A stretch of DNA of 64,000 bases, from contig NZ_SDKM01000014.1 in NCBI RefSeq assembly GCF_004519545.1, positions 1 through 64,000 of the forward strand, in the 5' to 3' direction. This DNA is from Nocardioides guangzhouensis (GTDB lineage Bacteria > Actinomycetota > Actinomycetes > Propionibacteriales > Nocardioidaceae). The position numbers and the translations under genes were made by a program. Below, piece after piece: positions 23,027-31,978 of this stretch (position 1 is the stretch's first letter; each line of letters starts with the position of its first letter). The notes below the pieces were generated by a model, which did no database searches, was not told the DNA's origin, and worked only from the letters and a program-made list of their open reading frames with translations.

Positions 23027-25801
23027 ATGAGGCACGTGAACGACTCTTCTCGTGCTTCGACTCCCCCCACGCCGGCCGTCATCCACGAGGGCCTGCCCAC
23101 CCAGCTCCCCGACATCGACCCGGACGAGACCAACGAGTGGATCGACTCGTTCGACGCGATGATCGACGACCGTGGCCGCGAGCGCGCGCGCTACGTCATG
23201 CTGCGGCTGCTCGAGCGTGCCCGGGAGAAGCAGGTCGGTGTCCCCGCCCTGCGCAGCACCGACTACATCAACACCATCCCGCCGGAGCGTGAGCCCTGGT
23301 TCCCGGGCGACGAGGAGGTGGAGCGCCGGATCCGCGCGTTCCTCCGCTGGAACGCCGCGGTCATGGTCTCCAGCGCCAATCGCAAGGGGCTCGAGGTCGG
23401 CGGCCACATCGCGACGTACCAGTCCTCGGCCAGCCTCTACGAGGTCGGCTTCAACCACTTCTTCCGCGGCAAGGACCACCCCGGCGGCGGCGACCAGATC
23501 TTCATCCAGGGTCACGCCTCCCCCGGCATCTACTCGCGGGCCTTCCTCGAGGGCCGGCTCACCGAGGACCAGCTCTACCGGTTCCGGCAGGAGGTCCAGC
23601 ACGGGCCCGGCGCCGGCCTCCCGTCGTACCCCCACCCCCGGCTGATGCCGGACTTCTGGGAGTTCCCGACGGTGTCGATGGGCCTGACCGCGCTCAACGC
23701 GATCTACCAGGCGCGGTTCAACCGTTACCTCTCCAACCGCGGCATCAAGGACACCTCCGAGCAGCACGTCTGGGCGTTCCTCGGCGACGGCGAGATGGGT
23801 GAGCCCGAGTCGCTCGGCGCGATCTCGCTGGCCGCAAGGGAGGAGCTCGACAACCTCACGTTCGTCGTCAACTGCAACCTGCAGCAGCTCGACGGCCCGG
23901 TCCGCGGCAACGGCAAGATCATCCAGGAGCTGGAGTCGGTCTTCCGCGGCGCCGGCTGGAACGTCGTCAAGGTCGTGTGGGGCCGCGAGTGGGACCAGCT
24001 GCTGGCCCGCGACGTCGACGGCGTCCTGGTCAACCGGATGAACACCACCCCGGACGGCCAGTTCCAGACCTACTCCACGGAGAAGGGCGACTACATCCGC
24101 GAGCACTTCTTCGGCGCCGACCCCCGGCTGCGGAAGATGGTCGAGCACATGACCGACGAGCAGATCGTGAAGCTGCCGCGCGGTGGCCACGACTACCGCA
24201 AGGTGTACGCCGCGTTCGACGCCGCGCACCGCCACGTCGGCCAGCCGACCGTGATCCTCGCCAAGACCATCAAGGGCTGGACCATCGACGCGCTCGAGGG
24301 CAAGAACGCGACGCACCAGATGAAGAAGCTCACGATGGACGACCTCAAGAAGTTCCGCGACCGGCTCTACCTGCCGATCGGCGACCGGGACCTCGAGCAG
24401 TCCTACGAGCAGACCGGTGCCGCACCGTTCTTCCACCCCGGCAACGAGGCTCCCGAGATCGAGTACATGATGGAGCGGCGCCGGGCCCTCGGCGGCTCGC
24501 TGCCGCGTCGTCTCGACCGGTCCAAGGCGCTCAAGCTCCCCGGCGACGAGGTCTACTCCGAGCTGAAGCAGGGCTCGGGCAAGAACAAGATCGCCACCAC
24601 GATGGCCGTCGTCCGCCTGCTCAAGGACTGGATGAAGGACCCGGAGATCGGCAAGCGGGTCGTGCCGATCGCACCCGACGAGTACCGCACCTTCGGCATG
24701 GACTCGATGTTCCCGACCGCGAAGGTCTACAACCCGGGCGGCCAGCAGTACGAGTCGGTCGACCGCAAGCTGCTGCTCGCCTACAAGGAGTCCCCGCAGG
24801 GCCAGATGCTGCACGAGGGCATCTCCGAGGCGGGCGCGATGGCGTCCGCGACCGCGGCCGGCTCGGCGTACTCCACGCACGGCGAGCACATGATCCCGTT
24901 CTACATCTTCTACTCGATGTTCGGGTTCCAGCGGACCGGCGACTCGGTGTGGGCGATGGCCGACCAGCTCGCGCGCGGCTTCCTGGTCGGCGCCACCGCC
25001 GGCCGGACCACGCTGACCGGCGAGGGCCTCCAGCACGCCGACGGCCACTCGCCGCTGCTCGCGGCCACCAACCCGGCAGTCGTCCACTACGACCCGGCGT
25101 TCGCCTACGAGATCAGCCACATCATGCAGGCCGGCCTCGAGCGGATGTACGGCGAGGACGCCCAGAACGTCATCTACTACCTGACCGTCTACAACGAGCC
25201 GGTGGCGCAGCCGGCCGAGCCGGAGGACGTCGACGTCGAGGGCATCCTGCGCGGCATGCACAAGGTCTCCACCTCCGACCACGAGGGCCCGCGGGTCCAG
25301 CTGCTCGCCTCCGGCGTCGGCTTCCCCTGGGTCGTCGACGCACAGCGGATGCTGGCCGAGGAGTGGGGCATCGCCGCCGACACCTGGTCGGTCACCTCGT
25401 GGAACGAGCTGGCCCGGGACGCGGTGGCGGCCGAGGAGTGGAACCTGCTGCACCCGGGCGAGGCCCCGCGGACGGCGTACGTCTCCGACAAGCTGGCCGG
25501 CGCCCACGGCCCGGTCGTGGCGGTCTCCGACTACATGCGCGCGGTCCCGCTGCAGATCGCGCGCTGGGTCCCCGGCGACTACCGGGTGCTCGGCGCCGAC
25601 GGGTTCGGCTTCGCCGACACCCGCCCGGCCGCCCGTCGCTACTTCCACATCGACGCCCAGTCGGTCGTCGTCCAGGTGCTCCAGGCACTGGCCGACGCCG
25701 GCCAGGTGCCGCGGGAGAAGGTCGCCGAGGCCTTCGCGAAGTACCGCATCGACGACCCGACCGCGGTCGCCGACGTCAAGCAGGAGGGCGGGGACGCCTA
25801 G
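23027..25801 (+). CDS. aceE: Pyruvate dehydrogenase E1 component, homodimeric
   Basis: A 924-residue thiamine-diphosphate enzyme that decarboxylates pyruvate and acetylates the E2 lipoyl domain, making acetyl-CoA in the PDH complex. Length and the motifs [17 protein letters not shown] followed by [13 protein letters not shown] (ThDP/Mg site) identify AceE rather than the heterotetrameric form. [16 protein letters not shown] and [16 protein letters not shown] are conserved. Start ATG 23027; GTG 23036 is possible, with GAGG just before it. It precedes the fasR-fab cluster as in mycobacteria. Two hairpins follow the stop codon. Confidence 0.97.
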   Translation: MRHVNDSSRASTPPTPAVIHEGLPTQLPDIDPDETNEWIDSFDAMIDDRGRERARYVMLRLLERAREKQVGVPALRSTDYINTIPPEREPWFPGDEEVERRIRAFLRWNAAVMVSSANRKGLEVGGHIATYQSSASLYEVGFNHFFRGKDHPGGGDQIFIQGHASPGIYSRAFLEGRLTEDQLYRFRQEVQHGPGAGLPSYPHPRLMPDFWEFPTVSMGLTALNAIYQARFNRYLSNRGIKDTSEQHVWAFLGDGEMGEPESLGAISLAAREELDNLTFVVNCNLQQLDGPVRGNGKIIQELESVFRGAGWNVVKVVWGREWDQLLARDVDGVLVNRMNTTPDGQFQTYSTEKGDYIREHFFGADPRLRKMVEHMTDEQIVKLPRGGHDYRKVYAAFDAAHRHVGQPTVILAKTIKGWTIDALEGKNATHQMKKLTMDDLKKFRDRLYLPIGDRDLEQSYEQTGAAPFFHPGNEAPEIEYMMERRRALGGSLPRRLDRSKALKLPGDEVYSELKQGSGKNKIATTMAVVRLLKDWMKDPEIGKRVVPIAPDEYRTFGMDSMFPTAKVYNPGGQQYESVDRKLLLAYKESPQGQMLHEGISEAGAMASATAAGSAYSTHGEHMIPFYIFYSMFGFQRTGDSVWAMADQLARGFLVGATAGRTTLTGEGLQHADGHSPLLAATNPAVVHYDPAFAYEISHIMQAGLERMYGEDAQNVIYYLTVYNEPVAQPAEPEDVDVEGILRGMHKVSTSDHEGPRVQLLASGVGFPWVVDAQRMLAEEWGIAADTWSVTSWNELARDAVAAEEWNLLHPGEAPRTAYVSDKLAGAHGPVVAVSDYMRAVPLQIARWVPGDYRVLGADGFGFADTRPAARRYFHIDAQSVVVQVLQALADAGQVPREKVAEAFAKYRIDDPTAVADVKQEGGDA

Positions 25802-25816
25802 CTCCTCGTCCACGGT

Positions 25817-25854
25817 CCGCCCGGGGTCGTCGGCTCAGCCGGCACCCCGGGCGG
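25817..25854 (+). terminator. aceE terminator hairpin
   Basis: CCGCCCGGGGT and ACCCCGGGCGG form a perfect 11-bp stem; the 16-nt loop contains a further CGGC/GCCG pairing. It begins 16 nt after the aceE stop codon. Confidence 0.8.
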
Positions 25855-25865
25855 TGTCATGTCCA

Positions 25866-25911
25866 GCGGTTGACGGGCAGATCCGTCGGTTGACAGCCGA
25901 AGTTCTGCCCG
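25866..25911. repeat. Duplicated CGGTTGAC with flanking CGGGCAGA/TCTGCCCG inverted repeat
   Basis: CGGTTGAC occurs twice, 20 bp apart (25867 and 25887). CGGGCAGA at about 25874 and TCTGCCCG at about 25904 are inverted 8-mers that could pair. It lies between two terminator hairpins in a convergent region with no gene. It could be a copy of a small palindromic intergenic element. Confidence 0.4.
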
Positions 25912-25918
25912 ACAAGAG

Positions 25919-25948
25919 CAGGATTCCCCGGTCCACCGGGGAATCCTG
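25919..25948. terminator. Perfect 13-bp stem bidirectional terminator
   Basis: CAGGATTCCCCGG and CCGGGGAATCCTG flank the 4-nt loop TCCA. It stands 10 bp past the stop of the minus-strand hydrolase gene and serves the convergent aceE side as well. Confidence 0.85.
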
Positions 25949-25957
25949 CAGCGCCCG

Positions 25958-26929
25958 TCAGGCGCCGGACAGCGTGCGCAGCGGCGAGACCGGGGCGTGG
26001 CCGGCCTCGGCCTGCTGGACGGGTACGTCGCCCCCGTGCTCGAGGAGGGACCGGAGCCGGTCGCGGTCGTAGACGGCCGGCTGGGTGGTGCGCAGGAAGG
26101 TCTGGACGATCTTCACGAACCGCTGCGGGTGGTCCTTGTGCGGGAAGTGGCCGGCGTTCGGGACCACCTCGACCCGGCAGCCCGGGGCGAGCGCCTCCGC
26201 GGTGCGCGCGTGCCGAGCCGGGATCACGGCGTCGTCCTCGCCCCAGATCACGCACATCGGGACCGCCTCGGTGAGGTAGGCCCGGTCGGTCATGGTGACG
26301 ATCTGGCCGCGCAGGTCGACCACGGCACGGGTGACGTGCCTGGTGGCCGCCAGCGCTCGGCGGTCCCGCCAGCTGTCCACGATCGCGGCCACCTCGTCGA
26401 GGTCCCGGGTGGCGTTGAGCCCGGTGCCGGCCAGCGCCCGCAGGCCCGCGGTGCCGACCTGGCGGACGCCGGGGAGGGTCAGCAGCCGCATCAGCGGGGT
26501 GAAGCCGGGCGTGGTGATCGCCCGGATCGCCGGGCTCACCTCGGGGCCGAGGCCCCCGGGGGCGACCAGGATCAGCCGCTCGGTCCGGTCGGGGAACTGG
26601 TAGGCGAACTGCATCGCCACCCCGCCGCCGAAGCTGTGGCCGACCACGGTCACCCGGTCGATGCCGAGCACGGTGAGCAGGTCGCGCATGCCGTTGGCGT
26701 AGCCGCCGAGCGAGTAGTCCGCGCGGGGCTTGTCGGAGAGCCCGTGACCGAGCAGGTCGGGTGCGATCACCGTGTAGCGCCGGGCCAGGTCGTGGATCAC
26801 CGGGTCCCAGGTGGTGTGGTCGCAGGCCAGGCCGTGCAGCAGGAGCAGGACCGGCCCGGAACCGGTCTTCACGAACGCCCGCCGGTGCCCGTGCAGCGTG
26901 ACGTACTGGACCTCCAGTGATCGGTGCAC
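25958..26929 (-). CDS. Alpha/beta fold hydrolase
   Basis: A 323-residue hydrolase with the full catalytic set: oxyanion motif LLLHGLACDHTTW (about 27), nucleophile elbow VVGHSFGGGVAMQ (about 100), acid Asp in WGEDDAVIP (about 237) and His in PNAGHFPHKDHP (about 262). The substrate cannot be inferred. GTG at 26929 starts VHRSLEVQYVTLHG and has GGAGG 8 nt upstream; TTG two codons... immediately before it is a weaker alternative. It is divergent from fasR across 139 bp. Confidence 0.88.
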   Translation of the reverse strand: MHRSLEVQYVTLHGHRRAFVKTGSGPVLLLLHGLACDHTTWDPVIHDLARRYTVIAPDLLGHGLSDKPRADYSLGGYANGMRDLLTVLGIDRVTVVGHSFGGGVAMQFAYQFPDRTERLILVAPGGLGPEVSPAIRAITTPGFTPLMRLLTLPGVRQVGTAGLRALAGTGLNATRDLDEVAAIVDSWRDRRALAATRHVTRAVVDLRGQIVTMTDRAYLTEAVPMCVIWGEDDAVIPARHARTAEALAPGCRVEVVPNAGHFPHKDHPQRFVKIVQTFLRTTQPAVYDRDRLRSLLEHGGDVPVQQAEAGHAPVSPLRTLSGA

Positions 26930-27026
26930 CAATGCTGCCTCCGGGGGCTTCGCGGCCGGGTGGTCGAGGTGGCTGCATCCCACCACAAGTTCACCGCGAA
27001 TGCACCGGGACGCCCTTGTTCGTTGG

Positions 27027-27062
27027 GGTTTCGAGACCTGAAACCGTCCGGATGGATAGCCT
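27027..27062 (+). promoter_or_regulatory. fasR promoter: -10 TAGCCT, leaderless GTG, inverted repeat over the -35 region
   Basis: TAGCCT (27057-27062) is followed by 6 nt and the GTG at 27069. GGTTTC (27027) and GAAACC (27040) are inverted 6-mers across the -35 area and could be an operator. Confidence 0.6.
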
Positions 27063-27068
27063 CGGAGG

Positions 27069-28286
27069 GTGTCCGCAGCCCCGTCCGCCCCCCGCGAGGA
27101 GGCCTCCGCGCAGCTGCTCCGCGAGGTCGGCACCCTGAGCAACGCCGCGATGGCCCGGATGGAGTCGGAGAAGGCCTGGTTCGCGGACCTCTCCGCCGAG
27201 GACCGGTCCTGGGTCGGGATGATCGTCCAGGCCGGCATCCGGGGCTTCGTCGCGTGGTACCGCGACCACGGTGACTCCCGCACCGTGGCCACCGACGCGG
27301 ACTCCGCGATCGCCGCCCAGGTCTTCGGCGCCGCCCCACGGGCCCTGGCCGGCGTGATCAACCTGCAGCAGACCGTGGAGCTGGTCCGGCTGACCATCGA
27401 CGTGGTCGAGGAGAACCTCGACCAGCTGCTCGGCGCCCAGCAGGCCCGCACGGTCCACGACGGCCTGCTCCGCTACGGCCGCGAGCTCGCGTTCGCCACC
27501 GCCGAGGTCTACGCCCGGGCCGCCGAGGCCCGCGGCGCCTGGGACGCGCGGCTCGAGGCCCTGGTCGTCGACTCGGTCATGCGGGCCGACGCCGACGCCA
27601 CCGTGCTGTCCCGCGCCGGCGCGCTGGGCTGGGGAGGGCACGGCGACGTCGTCGTGGTGCTGGGCCGGGCGCCGGCCAGCCCGGCGTCCGACGCCGTGTT
27701 CGACGACGTACGCCGGTCGGCGCGGGTGGCGGGCGTCGACGCGCTGTGCGCCACCCAGGGCGACCAGATGGTGGTCGTGCTCGGCAACGTCGCCGACCCG
27801 GAGCGGGCCGCCGGCGCGGTGCAGCACCACTTCGCGGAGGGCGCGGTGGTGTTCGGGCCGCCCGCGGCCGACCTCTCCCACGCCCACCGCTCCGCCACCG
27901 CCGCGCTGGCCGGGATGCGGGTGGCCGCGGCCTGGCCCGGCGCGCCGCGACCGGTGTCGGCGGAGGACCTGCTCCCCGAGCGGGCCCTGGCCGGCGACGA
28001 GGCGGCCCGCCGGCAGCTGGTGCTCGAGGTCTACCGGCCGCTGGTCGAGGCCAAGGGCACGCTGATCGAGACGCTGGACGCGTGGTTCGACCACGGCGCC
28101 TCGGTGGAGGGCGCGGCGCGGGTGCTGTTCGTGCACGCGAACACCGTCCGCTACCGGCTCCGGCAGGTCGGCGACCTCACCGGGCTGACCCCCACCCAGC
28201 CCCGGCACGCCTACACGATCGCGGTCGCGCTCTCGCTCGGTCGGCTGGCCGACCCCGCAGTTACCGACCGGTCGCCGTTTTTGTAG
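27069..28286 (+). CDS. fasR: PucR-type regulator of fatty acid synthesis (FasR-like)
   Basis: A 405-residue regulator. The N-terminal two thirds form a RsbRD/PucR-type sensory region; the C-terminal helix-turn-helix (about 330-395) has LIETLDAWFDHGASVEGAARVLFVHANTVRYRLRQV-type sequence (PucR HTH_30), here split as WFDHGASVEGAA and HANTVRYRLRQV. Its position directly before fabD matches FasR of Streptomyces and Rv2242 of M. tuberculosis, activators of the fab operon that sense acyl-CoA. GTG at 27069 is probably read from a leaderless mRNA, because the GGAGG abuts the start codon. Its stop lies inside the predicted FasR operator. Confidence 0.9.
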   Translation: MSAAPSAPREEASAQLLREVGTLSNAAMARMESEKAWFADLSAEDRSWVGMIVQAGIRGFVAWYRDHGDSRTVATDADSAIAAQVFGAAPRALAGVINLQQTVELVRLTIDVVEENLDQLLGAQQARTVHDGLLRYGRELAFATAEVYARAAEARGAWDARLEALVVDSVMRADADATVLSRAGALGWGGHGDVVVVLGRAPASPASDAVFDDVRRSARVAGVDALCATQGDQMVVVLGNVADPERAAGAVQHHFAEGAVVFGPPAADLSHAHRSATAALAGMRVAAAWPGAPRPVSAEDLLPERALAGDEAARRQLVLEVYRPLVEAKGTLIETLDAWFDHGASVEGAARVLFVHANTVRYRLRQVGDLTGLTPTQPRHAYTIAVALSLGRLADPAVTDRSPFL

Positions 28287-28298
28287 GAACCTGACAAA
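28280..28298 (+). promoter_or_regulatory. Predicted FasR operator upstream of fabD
   Basis: TTTGT-AGGAACCTG-ACAAA is an inverted repeat (5-bp arms) that begins within the fasR stop region (stop at 28284-28286), about 70 bp before fabD. Its position fits the FasR site described upstream of fabD in Streptomyces; the match was not computed. Confidence 0.6.
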
Positions 28299-28366
28299 GG
28301 AACGCGGCGGTATTTCGTGCGCCCCCGAGGCGCACCGGGTCGTCCCGACACGGCAGAGTGGACACC

Positions 28367-29308
28367 GTGCTGGTCATCCTCGCTCCCGGTCAAGGCGCCC
28401 AGACGCCCGGTTTCCTCCAGCCCTGGCTGGAGGACGCGCAGAGTGCTGCGCGGCTCGAACGGCTCTCGGAGGTGGCCGGCCTCGACCTCGGCCACTACGG
28501 CACCGAGGCCGACGCGGAGACCATCCGCGACACCAGGATCGCGCAGCCGCTGCTGGTCGCCGCCGGCCTGCTGGCCGGACTCGACCTGGTCCCGGCCGAC
28601 GCGCTCGGCCGGGTCGGTGCGCTGGCCGGGCACAGCGTCGGCGAGCTCACCGTCGCCGGCCTGTCCGGTGCGCTGACCGCCGAGGAGGCCGTCCAGCTGG
28701 TCCGCGAGCGTGGCGAGGCCATGGCGGAGGCCGCTGCGGCCACGCCGACCAGCATGACCGCGGTCCTCGGGGGCGACCGGGACGACGTGCTGGCCGCGAT
28801 CGAGAAGCAGGGCCTCACCCCGGCGAACGACAACGGCCCCGGCCAGATCGTGGCAGCCGGCACCGTCGACCAGCTCGCGGCGTTCGCCGAGGAGCCACCC
28901 GCCCGGGCCCGGCTGATCCCGCTGTCGGTGGCCGGCGCCTTCCACACCGAGCACATGGCGCCCGCGGTGTCCCGGGTCGACGCGCTCGCCGCCACCATCA
29001 CCCCGCAGGACCCCGCCACCCGCGTCATCAGCAACGCCGACGGCCAGGTGGTGGCCTCCGGAGCCGACGTACTGGCCCGGATCGTGGCCCAGATCAGCCG
29101 TCCCGTCCGTTGGGACCTGTGCATGGAGACCATGCTCGAGCTCGGCGTCACCGGCGTCCTCGAGCTGCCGCCCGCCGGCACCCTCACCGGCATCGCCAAG
29201 CGGGCGATGAAGGGGGTCGAGAGCTTCGCTCTCAAGACACCCGACCAGCTCGACGAGGCCCGCGCCTTCGTCGACAAGCACGCCGAGTCCACGGCAGGAG
29301 ACCTGTGA
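28367..29308 (+). CDS. fabD: Malonyl-CoA:ACP transacylase
   Basis: A 313-residue acyltransferase that moves malonyl from CoA to ACP for type II fatty acid synthesis. Catalytic Ser90 lies in AGHSVGELT, Arg in VRERGEAM and His in GAFHTEHM; the N-terminus VILAPGQGAQTPGF is typical of actinobacterial FabD. GTG at 28367 is preferred because family members begin MLV..APGQGAQ; GTG 28358 would add three residues. First gene of fabD-fabH-acpP-fabF, with fabH overlapping or adjoining its stop. Confidence 0.96.
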   Translation: MLVILAPGQGAQTPGFLQPWLEDAQSAARLERLSEVAGLDLGHYGTEADAETIRDTRIAQPLLVAAGLLAGLDLVPADALGRVGALAGHSVGELTVAGLSGALTAEEAVQLVRERGEAMAEAAAATPTSMTAVLGGDRDDVLAAIEKQGLTPANDNGPGQIVAAGTVDQLAAFAEEPPARARLIPLSVAGAFHTEHMAPAVSRVDALAATITPQDPATRVISNADGQVVASGADVLARIVAQISRPVRWDLCMETMLELGVTGVLELPPAGTLTGIAKRAMKGVESFALKTPDQLDEARAFVDKHAESTAGDL

Positions 29309-29310
29309 CC

Positions 29311-30312
29311 ATGACGACCCTCAACCCCTCCGGCGGCTCGCGCCACGCGGCGATCCTCGGCATCGGCTCCTACCGGCCGAGCCGGGTGATCCCCAACGCC
29401 GAGATCGTCGAGGCGATCGACTCCAGCGACGAGTGGATCCAGCAGCGCTCGGGCATCAAGCAGCGCCGGTGGGCCACCCCGGAGGAGACGATCACCCTGA
29501 TGTCGGTCGAGGCGTCCCGCAAGGCGCTCGCCCACGCCGGCATCGAGGCCTCGCAGGTCGACGCGATCGTGGTCGCCACGGTCAGCCACATGTTCCAGAC
29601 CCCGGCGGTCGCCACGGCCATCGCCCACGAGCTCGGCACCAACCGACCGGCCGCGTTCGACATCTCCGCCGCGTGCGCCGGCTTCTGCCACGGCGTCGCG
29701 CTGGCCTCCGACATGGTGCGCGGGGGCAGCTCGTCGCACGTCCTCGTCATCGGGGTGGAGCGGCTCTCCGACCTCACCGACGTCGGCGACCGGGGCACCG
29801 CGTTCATCTTCGCCGACGGCGCGGGTGCAGTGGTCGTCGGTCCGTCCGACACCCCAGGCATCGGCCCCGTCGTGTGGGGCTCGGACGGCGAGCAGTTCGA
29901 CCTGATCCGGCAGCGCGAGGACTGGCGTGACGTGCTCCAGCAGGAGCACCCCCAGATGCCACACCTGGTCATGCAGGGCAACCCGGTGTTCCGCTGGGCG
30001 TCCTTCGAGATGGCCAAGATCGCGCAGGCCACCCTCGACCGGACGGGCATCAAGGTGGAGGATCTGGACGTGTTCGTCCCCCACCAGGCCAACATGCGCA
30101 TCATCGACGCGATGGCGCGCTCGATGAAGCTCCCCGAGCGGGTCAAGATCGCCCGCGACATCGCCGAGCAGGGCAACACCTCGGCGGCCTCGATCCCCCT
30201 CGCGCTCGACCGCATGATCGCGGAGGGCGACGCGAAGAGCGGCGACACCGCGCTGTTCATCGCCTTCGGCGCCGGCCTGGCGTACGCCGCCCAGGTCGTC
30301 ACCGTTCCCTGA
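29311..30312 (+). CDS. fabH: 3-oxoacyl-ACP synthase III
   Basis: A 333-residue thiolase-fold enzyme that condenses an acyl-CoA primer with malonyl-ACP. The Cys-His-Asn triad is visible: Cys122 in ISAACAGFCHG, His in VPHQANMRI and Asn in GNTSAASIP. GTG at 29305, overlapping the fabD stop as GTGA, is in frame two codons earlier and equally possible; AGGAG precedes both. As in Streptomyces the gene lies within the fab operon, unlike M. tuberculosis. Confidence 0.97.
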   Translation: MTTLNPSGGSRHAAILGIGSYRPSRVIPNAEIVEAIDSSDEWIQQRSGIKQRRWATPEETITLMSVEASRKALAHAGIEASQVDAIVVATVSHMFQTPAVATAIAHELGTNRPAAFDISAACAGFCHGVALASDMVRGGSSSHVLVIGVERLSDLTDVGDRGTAFIFADGAGAVVVGPSDTPGIGPVVWGSDGEQFDLIRQREDWRDVLQQEHPQMPHLVMQGNPVFRWASFEMAKIAQATLDRTGIKVEDLDVFVPHQANMRIIDAMARSMKLPERVKIARDIAEQGNTSAASIPLALDRMIAEGDAKSGDTALFIAFGAGLAYAAQVVTVP

Positions 30313-30355
30313 CCCACCCGGAACCGACGCAGTACCCCAACCACAAGGAGAAGAA

Positions 30356-30601
30356 GTGGCCACCACCGAAGAGATCCGTACCGACCTCGCCGACATCGTC
30401 AACGAGGTCGCCGGAGTCCCTGCTGACGACGTCCAGCTCGACAAGTCGTTCGTCGACGACCTCGACGTCGACTCGCTGTCCATGGTCGAGGTCGTCGTGG
30501 CCGCCGAGGAGAAGTTCGGCGTCTCCATCCCGGACGACGAGGTGAAGAACCTCAAGACGGTGGGCGACGCGGTCTCGTTCATCGAGAACGCCCAGAGCTG
30601 A
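30356..30601 (+). CDS. acpP: Acyl carrier protein
   Basis: An 81-residue acidic four-helix carrier. Ser40 in DLDVDSLSMVEV is the 4'-phosphopantetheine site. GTG start at 30356 with AAGGAGAAG directly upstream. It lies 43 nt after fabH and 29 nt before fabF, and carries growing acyl chains for FabD, FabH and FabF. Confidence 0.97.
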   Translation: MATTEEIRTDLADIVNEVAGVPADDVQLDKSFVDDLDVDSLSMVEVVVAAEEKFGVSIPDDEVKNLKTVGDAVSFIENAQS

Positions 30602-30630
30602 CCGACGTCCCCTCCCCACGAAGGAAACCC

Positions 30631-31869
30631 ATGTCTCAGAAGCGCGTCCTCGTCACCGGCCTCGGGGCGACCTCCCCGGTCGGTGGCGACGTCTCCTCCA
30701 CCTGGAACGCCCTGATCGAGGGCAAGTCCGGCGTGGCGCTGCTCGAGCACGAGTGGGCCGCCGACCTCGGCGCCCGCATCGCTGCCGAGGTGGCGGTCGA
30801 GCCCACGGAGGTCCTGGACCGGGTCAAGGCCCGGCGCCTCGACCGCTCGGGCCAGTTCGCCATGGTGGCTGCGCTCGAGGCCTGGGCCGACTCCGGGCTG
30901 GCCGACAGCGACGACGTCGACCCCGAGCGCCTCGCCGTGGCGATGGCGTCGGGGATCGGCGGCGTGACCACGCTGCTGTCCAACTACGACGTCCTCAAGG
31001 AGAAGGGCCCGCGCCGGGTCTCGCCGCTGGCGATCCCGATGCTCATGCCCAACGGCCCGGCGGCCAGCGTCGGCCTGGCGATCGGAGCCAGGGCCGCCGT
31101 GCACACGCCGGTCTCCGCCTGCGCGTCCGGCAACGAGTCGATCGCCCTCGGCGTCGACATGATCCGGATGGGCCGGGCCGACGTGGTCGTGGTCGGTGGC
31201 ACGGAGGCGGCCGTGCACGCGCTGCCGATGGCGGCGTTCGCCCAGATGATGGCGCTCTCCAAGCGCAACGACGAGCCGGAGCGCGCCTCCCGCCCGTGGG
31301 ACAAGGGCCGCGACGGCTTCGTGCTCGGCGAGGGTGCGGCCGCGCTGGTCATCGAGTCCGAGGAGCACGCGAAGGCCCGCGGCGCGCGGGTGTACGCCGA
31401 GGTGGCCGGGGCCGGCATCACCGCCGACTCCCACGACATCGCCCAGCCGGACCCGCAGGGCCTCGGCGCCACCCGGGCGATGAAGATGGCGCTGCGCGAG
31501 GGCGGTCTCGAGGCCGGCGACATCGCGCACGTGAACGCGCACGCCACCTCGACCCCGCAGGGCGATGTGGCCGAGGCCGGGGCCGTCCGGGCCGCGCTCG
31601 GCGACGCGGTCGACCGGGTCGTGGTCACCTCGACGAAGTCGATGACCGGCCACCTGCTCGGCGCTGCCGGCGCCCTGGAGTCGGTCGCCACCGTCCTGGC
31701 GCTGCACAACCGGGTGGTGCCGCCGACGATCAACCTCGAGGACCCCGAGGACGTCGGTCTCGACATCGCCGACAAGCCGCGCGAGCTCGGGGAGGGCGAC
31801 CTGGCCGCGCTCAACAACTCGTTCGGCTTCGGCGGTCACAACGTCGCGATCGCCTTCCGCACGGTCTGA
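30631..31869 (+). CDS. fabF: 3-oxoacyl-ACP synthase II
   Basis: A 412-residue elongating condensing enzyme. Cys164 in VSACASGNESI, His in NAHATSTPQGD and His in TGHLLGAAGALE form the Cys-His-His triad; the C-terminus NNSFGFGGHNV is typical. GAAGGAAA is the ribosome binding sequence. Last gene of the fab operon, closed by a strong hairpin. Confidence 0.97.
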   Translation: MSQKRVLVTGLGATSPVGGDVSSTWNALIEGKSGVALLEHEWAADLGARIAAEVAVEPTEVLDRVKARRLDRSGQFAMVAALEAWADSGLADSDDVDPERLAVAMASGIGGVTTLLSNYDVLKEKGPRRVSPLAIPMLMPNGPAASVGLAIGARAAVHTPVSACASGNESIALGVDMIRMGRADVVVVGGTEAAVHALPMAAFAQMMALSKRNDEPERASRPWDKGRDGFVLGEGAAALVIESEEHAKARGARVYAEVAGAGITADSHDIAQPDPQGLGATRAMKMALREGGLEAGDIAHVNAHATSTPQGDVAEAGAVRAALGDAVDRVVVTSTKSMTGHLLGAAGALESVATVLALHNRVVPPTINLEDPEDVGLDIADKPRELGEGDLAALNNSFGFGGHNVAIAFRTV

Positions 31870-31879
31870 CGTACCGCTC

Positions 31880-31915
31880 GACGACCCGGTCGCCCGCACG
31901 GGCGGCCGGGTCGTC
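31880..31915 (+). terminator. fab operon terminator
   Basis: GACGACCCGG and CCGGGTCGTC form a perfect 10-bp stem, extended inside by CGCCC/GGGCG. It starts 10 nt after the fabF stop codon. Confidence 0.85.
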
Positions 31916-31978
31916 GGCGTCTCCGGACGTCATGCGAACTAGTCGTTCCGGCAGCCAGGACGGATGACGTCGCGGCCC

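Noticed and set aside
22886-25813. 975-codon open frame antisense to aceE
   Set aside because: High-GC codon bias keeps the complementary frame open; composition is Arg/Val/Glu-rich without motifs, and aceE on the plus strand is unmistakable.
28495-31899. 1,134-codon open frame antisense to the fab operon
   Set aside because: Covers four certain genes on the other strand and has no recognisable domain.
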